The notes beneath the pieces are model-generated. The model was not told where the DNA came from. It saw only the letters and a program-made list of their open reading frames with translations, and ran no database searches. From Sclerotinia nivalis (lineage: Eukaryota > Ascomycota > Leotiomycetes > Helotiales > Sclerotiniaceae): a DNA stretch of 64,000 bases. Shown here piece by piece: positions 12,564-22,260 of this stretch. Made by a program: the position numbers and the translations under genes. The stretch covers positions 1,488,001 through 1,552,000 of the forward strand of contig JAPEIS010000006.1 in the NCBI GenBank assembly GCA_029531795.1, read 5' to 3'. Within the stretch, counting starts at the first letter, position 1, and every line of letters starts with the position of its first letter.

Positions 12564-15500
12564 TTCTAGGAAGCTCTGTGGAATGACATACAAGTGAAAA
12601 AGAAGTTGGTTAAAAGAGTCCAAAGCTCGAGAGCGCTGAGCGAAATAATATGTCCATTGACATGCGAAGCCAGTAAATACAGTGTCTATTGTCCCAGTGT
12701 AGGTTCAATACCAAGAAACTTCCCAGTACCAATCCAGGCTTTACATACGCTGTGCCGCTTTGCCAGTATCATGCTGTCTTTCGATTACCGTTGCATTTCA
12801 GTTCAACCCGTTTGAGAATACTACCTGCGTATCTTGGTAGGCATGTGGCATATAACGTCTGCTAAAAATATATTTCGATAATTTCTCTCCCGTATGTGAC
12901 GCTCTAAACGGCCTCTTTGATACCATCTTTTCGCACCAGTAAGTTCCCGCGTGGTAGTTTCGGCTGATGCAGGTACCTGCATTAATCGTCCGTGGACATT
13001 GATACTCATCATTTATTACCGCTCAGCATTGAAATTGTATTGTCTTTATGATAGCGAGTGACAGAATAAATGAGATTAGGTCTAGCGTAGTCCTTCAATA
13101 CTGCGCGTATTGCACCCCACTTCCATTTCCATAGTGGGCTAGCTCTAATCTCCCTCTGAACAATTTTTGAATAGCAGAATGACTGCGAATTATAGCCAGC
13201 TCAATGCAGTGTTCCCAATAGTCCGGAATGCCGTCCAACAACAAAAGACTTTTGATTCCTGGATTCGATTGAAATTTTCAGACTTTCTTAAATATTAAAT
13301 TCATTTCGAAGATTGAATTGATTCTAAACAATGTGAATTAATATCTAATATGCCACTTCGGTCCGGGCTATTGGATGCTATGGCTGAATCTTGTTATATG
13401 TGCTACCGGTAGTCTGCTACCGGAGATTTTCTTGTTTCTGACAAAGCTCATCCAAGGTGGAAAACCAAAGAAGATCCACAAACAGATTGGAGCAAATATA
13501 GACTTGAATAGTTTTGTTACAGAACGGATCATATAAAATCATCCAAGCAAAAATTCTCGCACAATGAGTACGTGCAAGAGGTCTATGCAGCCAAGAACAT
13601 TGAACAGTTCCCGAAGTCGAGCGTCAAATACCTGGGCAAATGCAAGAATTTGGATTCTGATGCAATTGCTGGCGGACGTCTGCTTTCTCGCATAATTATC
13701 TGAAGAGTTTGCACATAACAGTCTCGACCGAGGATTGTTAGAACTTTTCAAGCCCGGCAGTTGATTACGCTAGAACATGGCGCTTCGTTTCAGCCCACGT
13801 AGTGCATACTTTCATTGTAGAAGTATGACTGCAATACCATGGACATGAAATTGACAATCAAGTCAATTCTCTTCAAAATTAACACCGTTGCCGCTTGTAA
13901 CCATCAACATCTTACATCATATTGAGGTCCTCCTTCCTCCGTCCGGCATATGATGAAGGTCAACTGCACGATCATCAAGGTATCAGTGCGCAATCTGCTG
14001 TAGCCCCCGGCCAATGTACCAGAAGCTTTTAGTAATATACAAGCTCCTTCATACCGTGTGAGCTATCATCTGCACCACCACCAACTACCGTAAGAAAGCG
14101 CCCGGTTCCGCAGAACCTAGGTGGGACTACCTCAACACACGGGAATGACGCAGTAATCTACCATTTAGAGGTGCCACGACTTTTAGATACAGCGGTCTGT
14201 TGATGAAACCAAACAAGATGTGAGAGATACGGGCAATTATTGCCTGTGAAGTTGATGGATTGCGGAGACATAACAGGCTTACTCAAGTACATGTTCAAGG
14301 GTGGTATGATGAGTTCGCTGGCCTTGGTCGAGTGCATGGCTCCTCTCTACTGGGGAAGTTTAAAGTAGAAAGATGACATCAGCCAACTACCATTCGCAAA
14401 GCCATGCTATGCGAAAGTTCGTATTGAAAATGTGAAGGTCTTACTGAAACGTGAGGTTTCAGACAAGGGACGGCTCAGTAGGAAAGCCAAGAGGTCTCAT
14501 ATCTGCCAACATATTGTATTTTCCACATAACCAGACCATGTTTTCCTTTTCTCAAAACTCCAGCCTGTGGAATATTTGCCATTCCAAACGATACGTGACT
14601 CAAGAGTGGCCATCATTCACTTTCGCCCAAGGTTACCTCGTTCCGGCAACGTTGCATGCTTTGTGATTACACATGTCATTTTGGAGCACATTTGCGGCCA
14701 GTATATGTGTATATCGAAAAAAAAGCCTCTTGTATTACGAGAACGGTTCAATGTCTTGGCTAAATCTCTTTCTTGGGGAAGCTTGGGCGTTGGAGACATG
14801 ATATATCCGCCACAAAACATTCAACGGTGATTCCGCTGCTCCCACCAAATTTAACAGCAAAGCTAAAATTTCACGTGAACGGAAAAGCGGTATAGATTGT
14901 TCGAATAGCTTTTGAATCTCGAAATGATCGGCAGTTACCATGGTGGGGTATCGTCGTGATGTGACACCGCGCATAGGAATTGGGCGTAAAGATTATAGTA
15001 GTGAAATGCAGTCAGAACCTAAGTACCATTGGTATTTGCTTCCGCCGACGACCGTATATTATCTGTGCGACTATGTAGAAGTTGGAATGTCATCCAGCGG
15101 TGTTACTGGCGCTATATGATCAGGAGTATCGAAGGAAACCTTGTAAAAACTCAGGGCAAACGGGAGCGCTGAAGTAAGCGGCAGTTAGATAGGATTTGGA
15201 GTGAGTAGACATAATTAAAATGAGTTATACAAAATTTCTGGCATGGTGTTGTATGCCAGATCCTCCGACATTTCGGTGGTCAGCATGCTGCTGCTTCCAC
15301 ATCTAGAAATTGGCGCAGAGACTTAGCGAGGCCAAGGTTTTCATCCCTCCAAAATTCAAAAATCAAGCTGCTTATTGTTGCACAGCTCGAGGTTCTAGGA
15401 AGTGACAAGCGGTCAGAGTCCTTCCTCTGAATGTTAGGCAAGCAGTTCCAGATAGCCAATAGCAGGCTTTAGCGATCAATGCCCCAATTAGAGAAATGTC

Positions 15501-15994
15501 TGGTTTCTATGTACTCAGCCTTATGGAAGTCACTTCCTATGGCACATGGTTCATCTCAGATCGGAACTTGCCAATTGTAAGATCTAGCTTGACTAAGAGT
15601 GACTTTGAAACAAATGAAGTTATGTTTTAATGAGCAATTTCTGTTTGCCAACATTAAGGCGGACATATTGGGCAGTAATGGCAGTAAAATGTCTCACAAC
15701 ACTACCAGTACAGAAGCATATATAGCTGTTTGAGGTTCCTTCAAAATAAGTCAAAGTAACTCCACATTACGAGAATGCGCAATAGCGGCCAATGCATAGC
15801 TCAATATCGGATATTAAATATAAGGTTCTGCTATGGCACTAAATCCAGAGTTGGTGGTTCCTAAGTAAGTTTATTGTGGTTCCCTTGTGGTGCATATGGC
15901 GTGTTATTGTTCATGACTTTGCTAACTTCGCAATGAAAGAGGGCATCTGGCCCAGAAGCACGGGAACATCAATAATATCGAATCATCGAGTAGC
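12564..15994. other. Long gene-free stretch inside the cluster
   Basis: 3.4 kb with no convincing gene. Open frames are short and give low-complexity or random-looking peptides. The stretch contains one intact MITE-like element at 13215-13374. The rest may be decayed genes or transposon debris, but I recognise none. Confidence 0.5.
13215..13374 (-). mobile_element. MITE-like element, copy C
   Basis: 160-bp AT-rich element bounded by inverted repeats: CCAATAGTCCGG at 13215-13226 and CCGGGCTATTGG at 13363-13374. Similarity extends outward over about 8 further bases (GCAGTGTT on the left). Read on the minus strand, its end (AAAGTCTTTTGTTGTTGGAC, then CCGGACTATTGGGAACACTG) matches the right ends of the copies near 16.6 and 18.6 kb. 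No coding capacity. A clear target-site duplication is not visible. Confidence 0.65.
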
Positions 15995-16411
15995 ATGATT
16001 GTCGAGCTTGCGAACCTCAAGGAATTTGCACCTGCGGATGGTACTAATTCCGGATTTTCGCTTTCTGACTGCACAACATCTTCAGGCCGTCATGGTCCTG
16101 CAACGACACCCAAAGATATTCTCCACGATCTTCAGTCCTTGGGCTCCCAGTTCTCTGCTTCTGCTGAGATACCTAGTGTGTCCTCATTCACCAAGGAAGA
16201 AGCGAAAGAACGTCCAGCATGTCAATACCACTCTCGGATTTTCCAGCGCCTTGTCTCGGTGGACATTGTTTACAAAGATCGTGATATCCTGGAACGATAT
16301 CTTATCGAAAGTCCTGGGGGACAATATGCCTTGTTCTATCGTGTTGGGACAGAACACTTATCCACGTCCAGGAATTGCACTTGTTATTCAGTGCACGATT
16401 ACCATCTATGA
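15995..16411 (+). CDS. Unrecognised open reading frame, possibly a gene remnant
   Basis: 138-codon frame starting at an ATG, rich in Ser/Thr at the N-terminus (FSLSDCTTSSGRHGPATTPK) and more structured later (DRDILERYLIESPGGQYALF). A second overlapping frame (15999-16544) is also open, so at most one is real. There is no recognisable domain. It sits between gene-free DNA and the 3' end of the Zn2Cys6 regulator. It may be a fragment of a lost gene. Confidence 0.2.
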   Translation: MIVELANLKEFAPADGTNSGFSLSDCTTSSGRHGPATTPKDILHDLQSLGSQFSASAEIPSVSSFTKEEAKERPACQYHSRIFQRLVSVDIVYKDRDILERYLIESPGGQYALFYRVGTEHLSTSRNCTCYSVHDYHL

Positions 16412-16551
16412 CCGATTGACTGCTTCAAGTTCTCAGAAAGCGTTAGTTATGGATTATAACCAGGAGGCTGGGATGTGTAGTAGTGTTTATGAATTATATT
16501 CGAGTAATCAGAGGCGGCCGAGTGTATTCAAATCAATTGAATAGTTAAAGT

Positions 16552-16650
16552 TCAAATCAAACTCGATGATTCAAATGATTTCAATATCCAAAAATCTCTT
16601 ATCGCTGGGCTGCAATCCGGACGGACTATTGGAAACACTGCAGAGGCACC
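16552..16650 (+). mobile_element. MITE-like element, copy A (right end only)
   Basis: The right-hand end of the same family as copies B and C: AATCTCTTATCGCTGGGC, then CCGGACGGACTATTGGAAAC and AGGCACCACT at 16643-16652. Copy B shares TCTCTTATTGCTGGAC, GGACTATTGAAAAC and AGGCACCACT in the same order. No matching left inverted repeat is found within 250 bp upstream, so this copy is truncated or its left end is decayed. It lies just beyond the 3' end of the regulator gene. Confidence 0.55.
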
Positions 16651-16741
16651 ACTATCTTGGCTTGTGTACTTTCAACGGCAAGTATAAACGGCCATAAACT
16701 GATTAGCACTGGTTAATAATAGCCCCATTACGAAGAAGCGA

Positions 16742-19433
16742 TCAACCTTCTGCCGTTTCGTAAAAATCGAACCAGTCCAGCCATTCCATTCCTGTGGTGT
16801 CGCCTAGCTGTAAGTTGGTTGGACTAATTCCAAGGGTCGCTTCTTCATTGTCAAAGAATTCGACAATCTGGTCATCAGACATAGTGGAGAATTGGAGCGG
16901 CTCGAAGAAACCAGGCTCTAGTCCGCGTCCCTGCCCTTCCTGTGCTGTATTGCTTCCTGCTTGTTCACCATTGAGGACTGATAGATCATATGGAACAGGC
17001 TTTCGCAGTGCTACGGAATTTCGAAGAATCTCTTTCAAGTGCCTTCCATATAACGCTGAACTCCCTTTCCTATGAGGAGTGATATTTCCTATTCTCTCCA
17101 AAACTGTTGCAGTCTCCTCTATCAGAACTTTGATACTTTCTCTCAAACCAGGATTATTTTTTGCAGTCATCGTCGACAAAGAAAGTGCAAAACATGCTGA
17201 AAATGAGACCATTATCGCGGTATTGTTTGGCATAGATTTGAGAAGCGGCTCTCCCTGGACCGCAGCTCTCATAACATTCAAGGCAGATGAGAGACCAGCA
17301 GATCGAAAGAAATGAGAGATGGCTGAGGTTTGCGTAGGATAATTAAGAACGTTACTATATATAGCAAGACGAGTGTGGGAAACGAGGATTTCTACATAAG
17401 GAGGTAGGCGAAGGTCTTTGTCTTGACCTATTTCTGTGGTCCAGGTCGAATACCAGTGATTGAAAAATTCATCGACCCTTTGTCTAAGGGATTGAGCAAT
17501 GCCATACCCTTCTAATCCTGTCGATGCAGTGTTGTCACACGTGTCTTTTATAGAAGTGATGATCTTGGCCTGTTGACATTATTAGTCTGTATTGGAATAT
17601 CTCAAGAGTCACATACGATATCCCGCCGCAAAACAGATGAAGCTACAATTGAGCCATCCCAGGTATCAGCTATATCAGCATTATGCCATGCATCACAAGT
17701 TTCAACGAAAAGAGATATTTGTACGGTAAAAGCTCTTCCTCGTGCCAGGCACACGCTGTCCAGGAATATTAGCATCTTCAAATGCACAAGTAAGGAGTTG
17801 GCTCACCCCCTGTCCAGGTTAAATAGAGCAAGCCATATTCTTTCACGCCGGCGTAATAATTTCTGGCCCCATCGTGTCGTGGGATCAACATCAACAAAAC
17901 CATCCATGTCGAGAGCTTTTCTTGCACGAATGCAATCTGACTTTGGTACGGCGGTTTGTAGACTGTTTGCATTCGATATGATAATCTTATTTAGAGATAC
18001 ATCGAGGGCGATAGAGTGCGCCAAAGCCATATAAGAACAAGTCTCGTCTTCAGCCCAATGCTTTTCTGGCGACATCCATGGGATATTTACCATGAATGCG
18101 AGAACGATTTCTGGCGACCTAAACCTCTTGGATATAACATGCTGAGCAAGATATTTACTATGGTTGGAAAGACGCTTTGATAAAGCTGCCCCTAGAGGAA
18201 TGAAAAGTGCAGATGCAGCTAACATGGATGTCAAAAGGAACGCAGATCTTGAGCGCACAAAGTCTGCCGTGTGAATAGAGGGATCGAGACCCCATCTTGT
18301 ATGCGAAAGATCTGCATAGAAACTATTGAAATTATCAGTATCAATGAAATATCCGTCAAGGCGAATCTCAGGGTGTTCAATAGTCCGGATAGGCAAACCA
18401 AATTGAAAGCTTTTCATGTTTGAATACAATTCATTATCCCAATCAAAGTCTATACTCCGAATGAATGCAATGTTCCAATTTGTTTCGAAGTTCCAAATTG
18501 ACTAGGTGTTTTCAGTGAATATCAAATGTGATGAATGATTCCAAGAATCAAGAAGTCTCTTATTGCTGGACAGCGGTCTGGACTATTGAAAACCCTGGGA
18601 CAATCTAGGCACCACTCACTATTCTATGAGCATAGTCACTTCCTCTTCAGTCACCAAGCCAATATTGACAGGGTCAATATCACTTCCAACGTCAAGGCGT
18701 GGTTGAAATGGTCCAAAAAACCGACGAAGCTCTCCGGTCTTCGCAAGGGAAGTGGGCATACATCTTTGCTTTGCCGCAGCATCTGCAAGATCTGATGCAC
18801 GAGCAAGGAGTTGCAGAGGATTTTCAGCATCGTCCAAAGCAACGTCATCCGTCTCAATTTGACCAGTAGATTCATGAGCACTAAACAAAGATGTGTCACT
18901 AGTTTCAAGTCGTTCGTTGTTCAAAGTGTTTCGAGGGCCCGGCTGCCCACTGGATTGGGCGGAAGGGTCCTCATTCCCTCCAGACACGAGATTTTCGGCT
19001 TCGGAGAGAAGCCGCTGTAGACGTCGACCCTCTTCTTTTGGAACATTATGGTTCTTAGTGCTTTTAATTGCCTTTTCGAGTTGATGAACCGCTTTATCTA
19101 GCCCACTTCGTTTGCTAAAATGAGGTCAGCAACAATCAAGAAACTCAAATCCAGGATATCCAATAATCCGGACTAATGGACACCCTACTCGAAACATGTG
19201 ATGGAGGCTCACTTTTTGACACCTTTCCGCCTTCCTGCATGGAAATCTGGCACCAAACATTCCGTGTCGTTCTGACGGCATCTTTGACAATTCATATTCG
19301 CGGGGCCACGGATACAGCGGGTTTTGCTGCGTCGACAGTTTAGGCATGCGGCTTGCCTTGGAAACTTCTTGGAAATTATATTTCTATCATCATGAGTAGA
19401 CACCCCTGATACCTGTGCAGGTAACTCATCCAT
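16742..19433 (-). CDS. Zn2Cys6 transcription factor with fungal-specific middle homology region
   Basis: Nuclear DNA-binding regulator, 732 residues, five exons: 19433-19213, 19114-18620, 18322-17807, 17755-17617 and 17569-16742. The binuclear zinc cluster is complete: Cys30, 33, 40, 49, 52, 59 (C-x2-C-x6-C-x8-C-x2-C-x6-C), followed by a linker and a coiled segment KAVHQLEKAIKS. The middle homology region includes HTADFVRSRSAFLLTSMLA, RRRERIWLALFNLDRGVCLA and SVLRRDIVAKI. The acidic C-terminus ends EWLDWFDFYETAEG, a likely activation region. Start chosen at the first ATG before the cluster. Introns 1 (98 bp) and 2 (297 bp) are longer than introns 3 and 4 (51 and 47 bp) and both carry inverted-repeat elements. 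It is the probable regulator of the neighbouring PKS cluster, by position. Confidence 0.9.
18368..18599 (+). mobile_element. MITE-like element, copy B, inside intron 2 of the Zn2Cys6 regulator
   Basis: 232-bp element with long imperfect terminal inverted repeats: left CTCAGGGTGTTCAATAGTCC at 18368-18387; right TCTGGACTATTGAAAACCC from 18577, ending GGG at 18599. It lies wholly inside the 297-bp intron at 18323-18619. Removing it leaves 65 bp, close to the other introns here. The right subterminal region matches copies A and C. Confidence 0.68.
19151..19186. repeat. Fused inverted repeat in intron 1 of the regulator, probable MITE remnant
   Basis: A 36-bp near-palindrome inside the 98-bp intron: AGGATATCCAATAATCCGG on the left and CCGGACTAATGGACACCCT on the right share one central CCGG. 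Both arms resemble the terminal repeats of copies B and C. It looks like an element whose interior was lost, leaving the ends joined. Subtracting it gives a 62-bp intron. Confidence 0.45.
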
Positions 19434-19864
19434 TGCAGGCGCGATCTGCAAAGCAGGCCGCAGCAAAGGCTATCGTAGGGATAAAGATAAATCGTGTACC
19501 AAAAACGAACTCTCCGTGCAAAATTCTATATTTAATAGACTGATCGTTACACGGTGTCTAACCTAAATGATTATCTTTGCCTAATCTGAATTATGAGGCT
19601 TGTTATGAGGTAGGTCAAGTCCGAGACACTGGCCCAGGCATTGAAGAGTGACATGGGGTTTGATACAAATATCGAAAAATAGATGCCCTCGGGATCCCAA
19701 ATATGTCATATGTCACGTGCTGCGAACCAACGGCAATAGTTTAATCTCCGAGAGCTTCACCTCGGCATGCAGATTTATCCCCTTCTGTCCCCTTCCGTAC
19801 CTCCTAAAAGTGACTTCATGGACCAATTCATTTTCATCCCGAGACAGTTATCACCACTCTCATT
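19434..19864. promoter_or_regulatory. Divergent promoter, Zn2Cys6 regulator / AhpD-like gene
   Basis: 431 bp between two divergently transcribed start codons. It must hold both promoters and marks the likely edge of the metabolite cluster. No specific site was identified; a CACGTG-like TCACGTGC lies near 19713. Confidence 0.5.
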
Positions 19865-20902
19865 ATGTCGAAACTCTCACCCTCCTTGAAAGCCTTGATA
19901 AGTGCACCGCATGCCCGTCCTGGATATGCTCCTGCACCCAAAAATATCCGCGCAGTATTCCAAAAGATTGAGGAGGAAGCCTCCACGAACAATGTTGGGC
20001 TGGCATCATGGCTGACGATCTCGGTACATCAATTCCCATCAAACGCCCAAATCATAAACATGGGAAACTGATATCTCCGAATGGCAGACAGCTGCGACTA
20101 TGACGATGAACTCTCCCGACTCAATGTTAGAGCTCTTCCGACTTGCGACGAAAGACAAGGATCATGCGCAGACGGTGAAAACCGTGGAGCAGATGAGGGA
20201 AGTGGGCTTGAAATGTATAGGCTTCAATGGAGTGAGATGGCATACTTGTACGTGGGATTGTAGCAACGGAATCTAACAATGCATCTCAGATTCCAAGAAC
20301 AATCAATGTTCTAGGTCAGTTCCGGGCAAGTCTACCGAATGAAATCATGGATTCATTGAATAAAATCCCATCTCGGTAAGTTCATTCTCCCCTTTTATAC
20401 CGATTGAACATCTACTAATATAGCCTCAATTACCAGTGAATTGAATGTTACCAATGTTAATGATACCAAAATTCGAGGTCGCGGACTATGGGATTCCATT
20501 TACCGGCCCTTTCAAACAAAACTACTCGACAAGCTCGCAGAATCTCATCCAGATCTCCCAGTGTTCATCTTGAATTGTTACTCAAGCCTCTTCAGCGACC
20601 CTCCGCTTTCATCAAGGCCAGTAAAGATCGGCAGAGTCCTCACAAGTTTGATCGGTATAACATGCTTAAGAGCACAAACCGGAGTGGGTCCACAGGTCAC
20701 CAGCCATGTATTTGGTTTACGGAAAGCGTTTGAGGATGGTACATATAAAGCTTCCGGCGAAGAACCTTTGGAGGGAGGGGAATGGTTAGCAGGCGAAGAA
20801 GGAAATGCATGGATCCTCAACACAGTAGATAAGATTGTCGAAGCCATTGGTGGAGAGAGTGGAGGAACGACATTCGCGCCGGGTATTAAGGCAAAATTAT
20901 AG
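19865..20902 (+). CDS. Conserved fungal protein with AhpD/carboxymuconolactone decarboxylase-like fold
   Basis: 284 residues in four exons: 19865-20023, 20088-20231, 20290-20375 and 20437-20902. The spliced protein begins [20 protein letters not shown], continues [17 protein letters not shown] and [18 protein letters not shown], and ends with [32 protein letters not shown] and [10 protein letters not shown]. This matches my memory of a protein widely conserved in Pezizomycotina that is usually placed in the AhpD-like superfamily. The catalytic CxxC of true AhpD is not seen. Function is not established; a peroxidase role should not be assumed. High conservation and housekeeping neighbours suggest it is outside the PKS cluster. 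Confidence 0.82.
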
Positions 20903-21345
20903 ATATGCGAGTGCACTATTTTAATGTTACATGATATAAATCATACATATGGGTGGAACTGTTAATAATATCCATCGTCATACCTCAAAGAACTGGGTAT
21001 CCTCCCACTACATCCATTACTACCCTCATATTTTTCTCCTCCTTCCTTACATCTTTCTTCCTCAGTCAATCCTTTCACCTACAATACCAAGTACATACAG
21101 CAATGTTCATAGCAAACATACCAAATAAACAAAAACCATAACCCCCCATCACCACCCCCTTCTATCCAGCACAGCAAATCAAATCTCCACCCACCTCCCA
21201 AGAATCCAGCAACGAAAAGAACAAACCAAAAGTATTACATCTAAATTATTAATTCTAAACACAAACCCCATATGAATTAGCAAAAGAGAATATGATCAAG
21301 AAGACTAAAACTACTATATCGAGGAATATAAATATATTATATTAT

Positions 21346-21402
21346 ATAATATGATATGATATGATATGATATGATATGATATGATATGATATGATATGAT
21401 AT
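21346..21402. repeat. Pentanucleotide microsatellite (GATAT)n
   Basis: About ten uninterrupted copies of GATAT, preceded by AT-rich ATATTATATTATATAATAT. It lies in the 3' intergenic region between AhpD-like and SET2. Confidence 0.9.
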
Positions 21403-21640
21403 AAGAAAGAAATAAGTACCTAGGTAGGTAGGTAGGTAGGTAAATCACAAAGCACCATTCTGGCGGTAATCACAAAACACTGGTTTGCTTTGCTTATAGA
21501 GCACTCACTCTTTTTTTGTATTTGCTGAATTGTAAGTGAATTCTAAGATGATGAGCTGGAGCCTATAGCCTAGGTAGCTTCTTTATTGATGACTTTTCTA
21601 ATGATTTTCCTCCCTTGGTGGTGATCCCTAGGCAGGTAAG

Positions 21641-21700
21641 TAAGTAGGTAAGTAGGTAAGTAGGTAGGTAGGTAGGTAGGTAGGTAGGTAGGTAGGTATA
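21641..21700. repeat. Tetranucleotide microsatellite (GTAG/GTAA)n
   Basis: About 60 bp of GTAG units with interspersed GTAA; a shorter tract of the same unit lies at 21419-21442. Similar TACCTAGGTAGG-type runs recur in many other places in the window, for example near 30880, 42540, 43430, 43530 and 50285. Confidence 0.9.
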
Positions 21701-22260
21701 TCATCATCCCACTCCCCGTATAGAATTCAGTTACCAAGTCCCACGTTCCCAGTTCGCAGTTCGCAGTTCGCAGTTCCATAATTGATCATTTCAATTCAAT
21801 TCAATTGCAGCGATTTTACTTCAATCCATTTACTACCTACCTATCTAGATAGCCTATTTCTCCCCTCCCCTTCCCTACCCTACCCTACCAGGGCAAACAG
21901 GATCGATCTACTAACTCCCGTCTCGAAATTAAAAAAAGAATCTCATCTCCAAATCTCCTGTGAGAGATCAAAGATGGGAGGATTAAAACGCCAAACACTA
22001 TTATTTCGCTTCCTATTCATCATATTATGATGATAGATATGATATGACGGACCCCTGATGCGATGCAAAGATTTTTTTCTGGATGATGATGATGATAATT
22101 ATGAATGATGAATGATGAATGATGATGGTACATTATTACACAGGCTGTTCCCAATTTTGTGTTATTTCCTTGGCAGTAGATATTATCCTGTCGGATTTTC
22201 CCCTCGTAATACCACCACTCACTGTTGCTTTTCGTTGTGACTGATCGATTGCTTCGGCTG

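Larger units (their letters stand above)
20903..22260. other. Intergenic region rich in microsatellites
   Basis: 1.36 kb between the 3' ends of the AhpD-like gene and SET2. It contains a pentanucleotide tract, two GTAG-type tracts, and GATGAT and AATGATG runs near 22080-22130. No gene is visible; the open frames here simply follow the repeats. Confidence 0.6.

Noticed and set aside
18323..18429. Coding extension of the Zn2Cys6 regulator upstream of FYADLSHTRWG
   Set aside because: The open frame (NMKSFQFGLPIRTIEHPE and upstream) lies in the inserted element; no acceptor joins it in phase to exon 2, while the junction at 18322 does.
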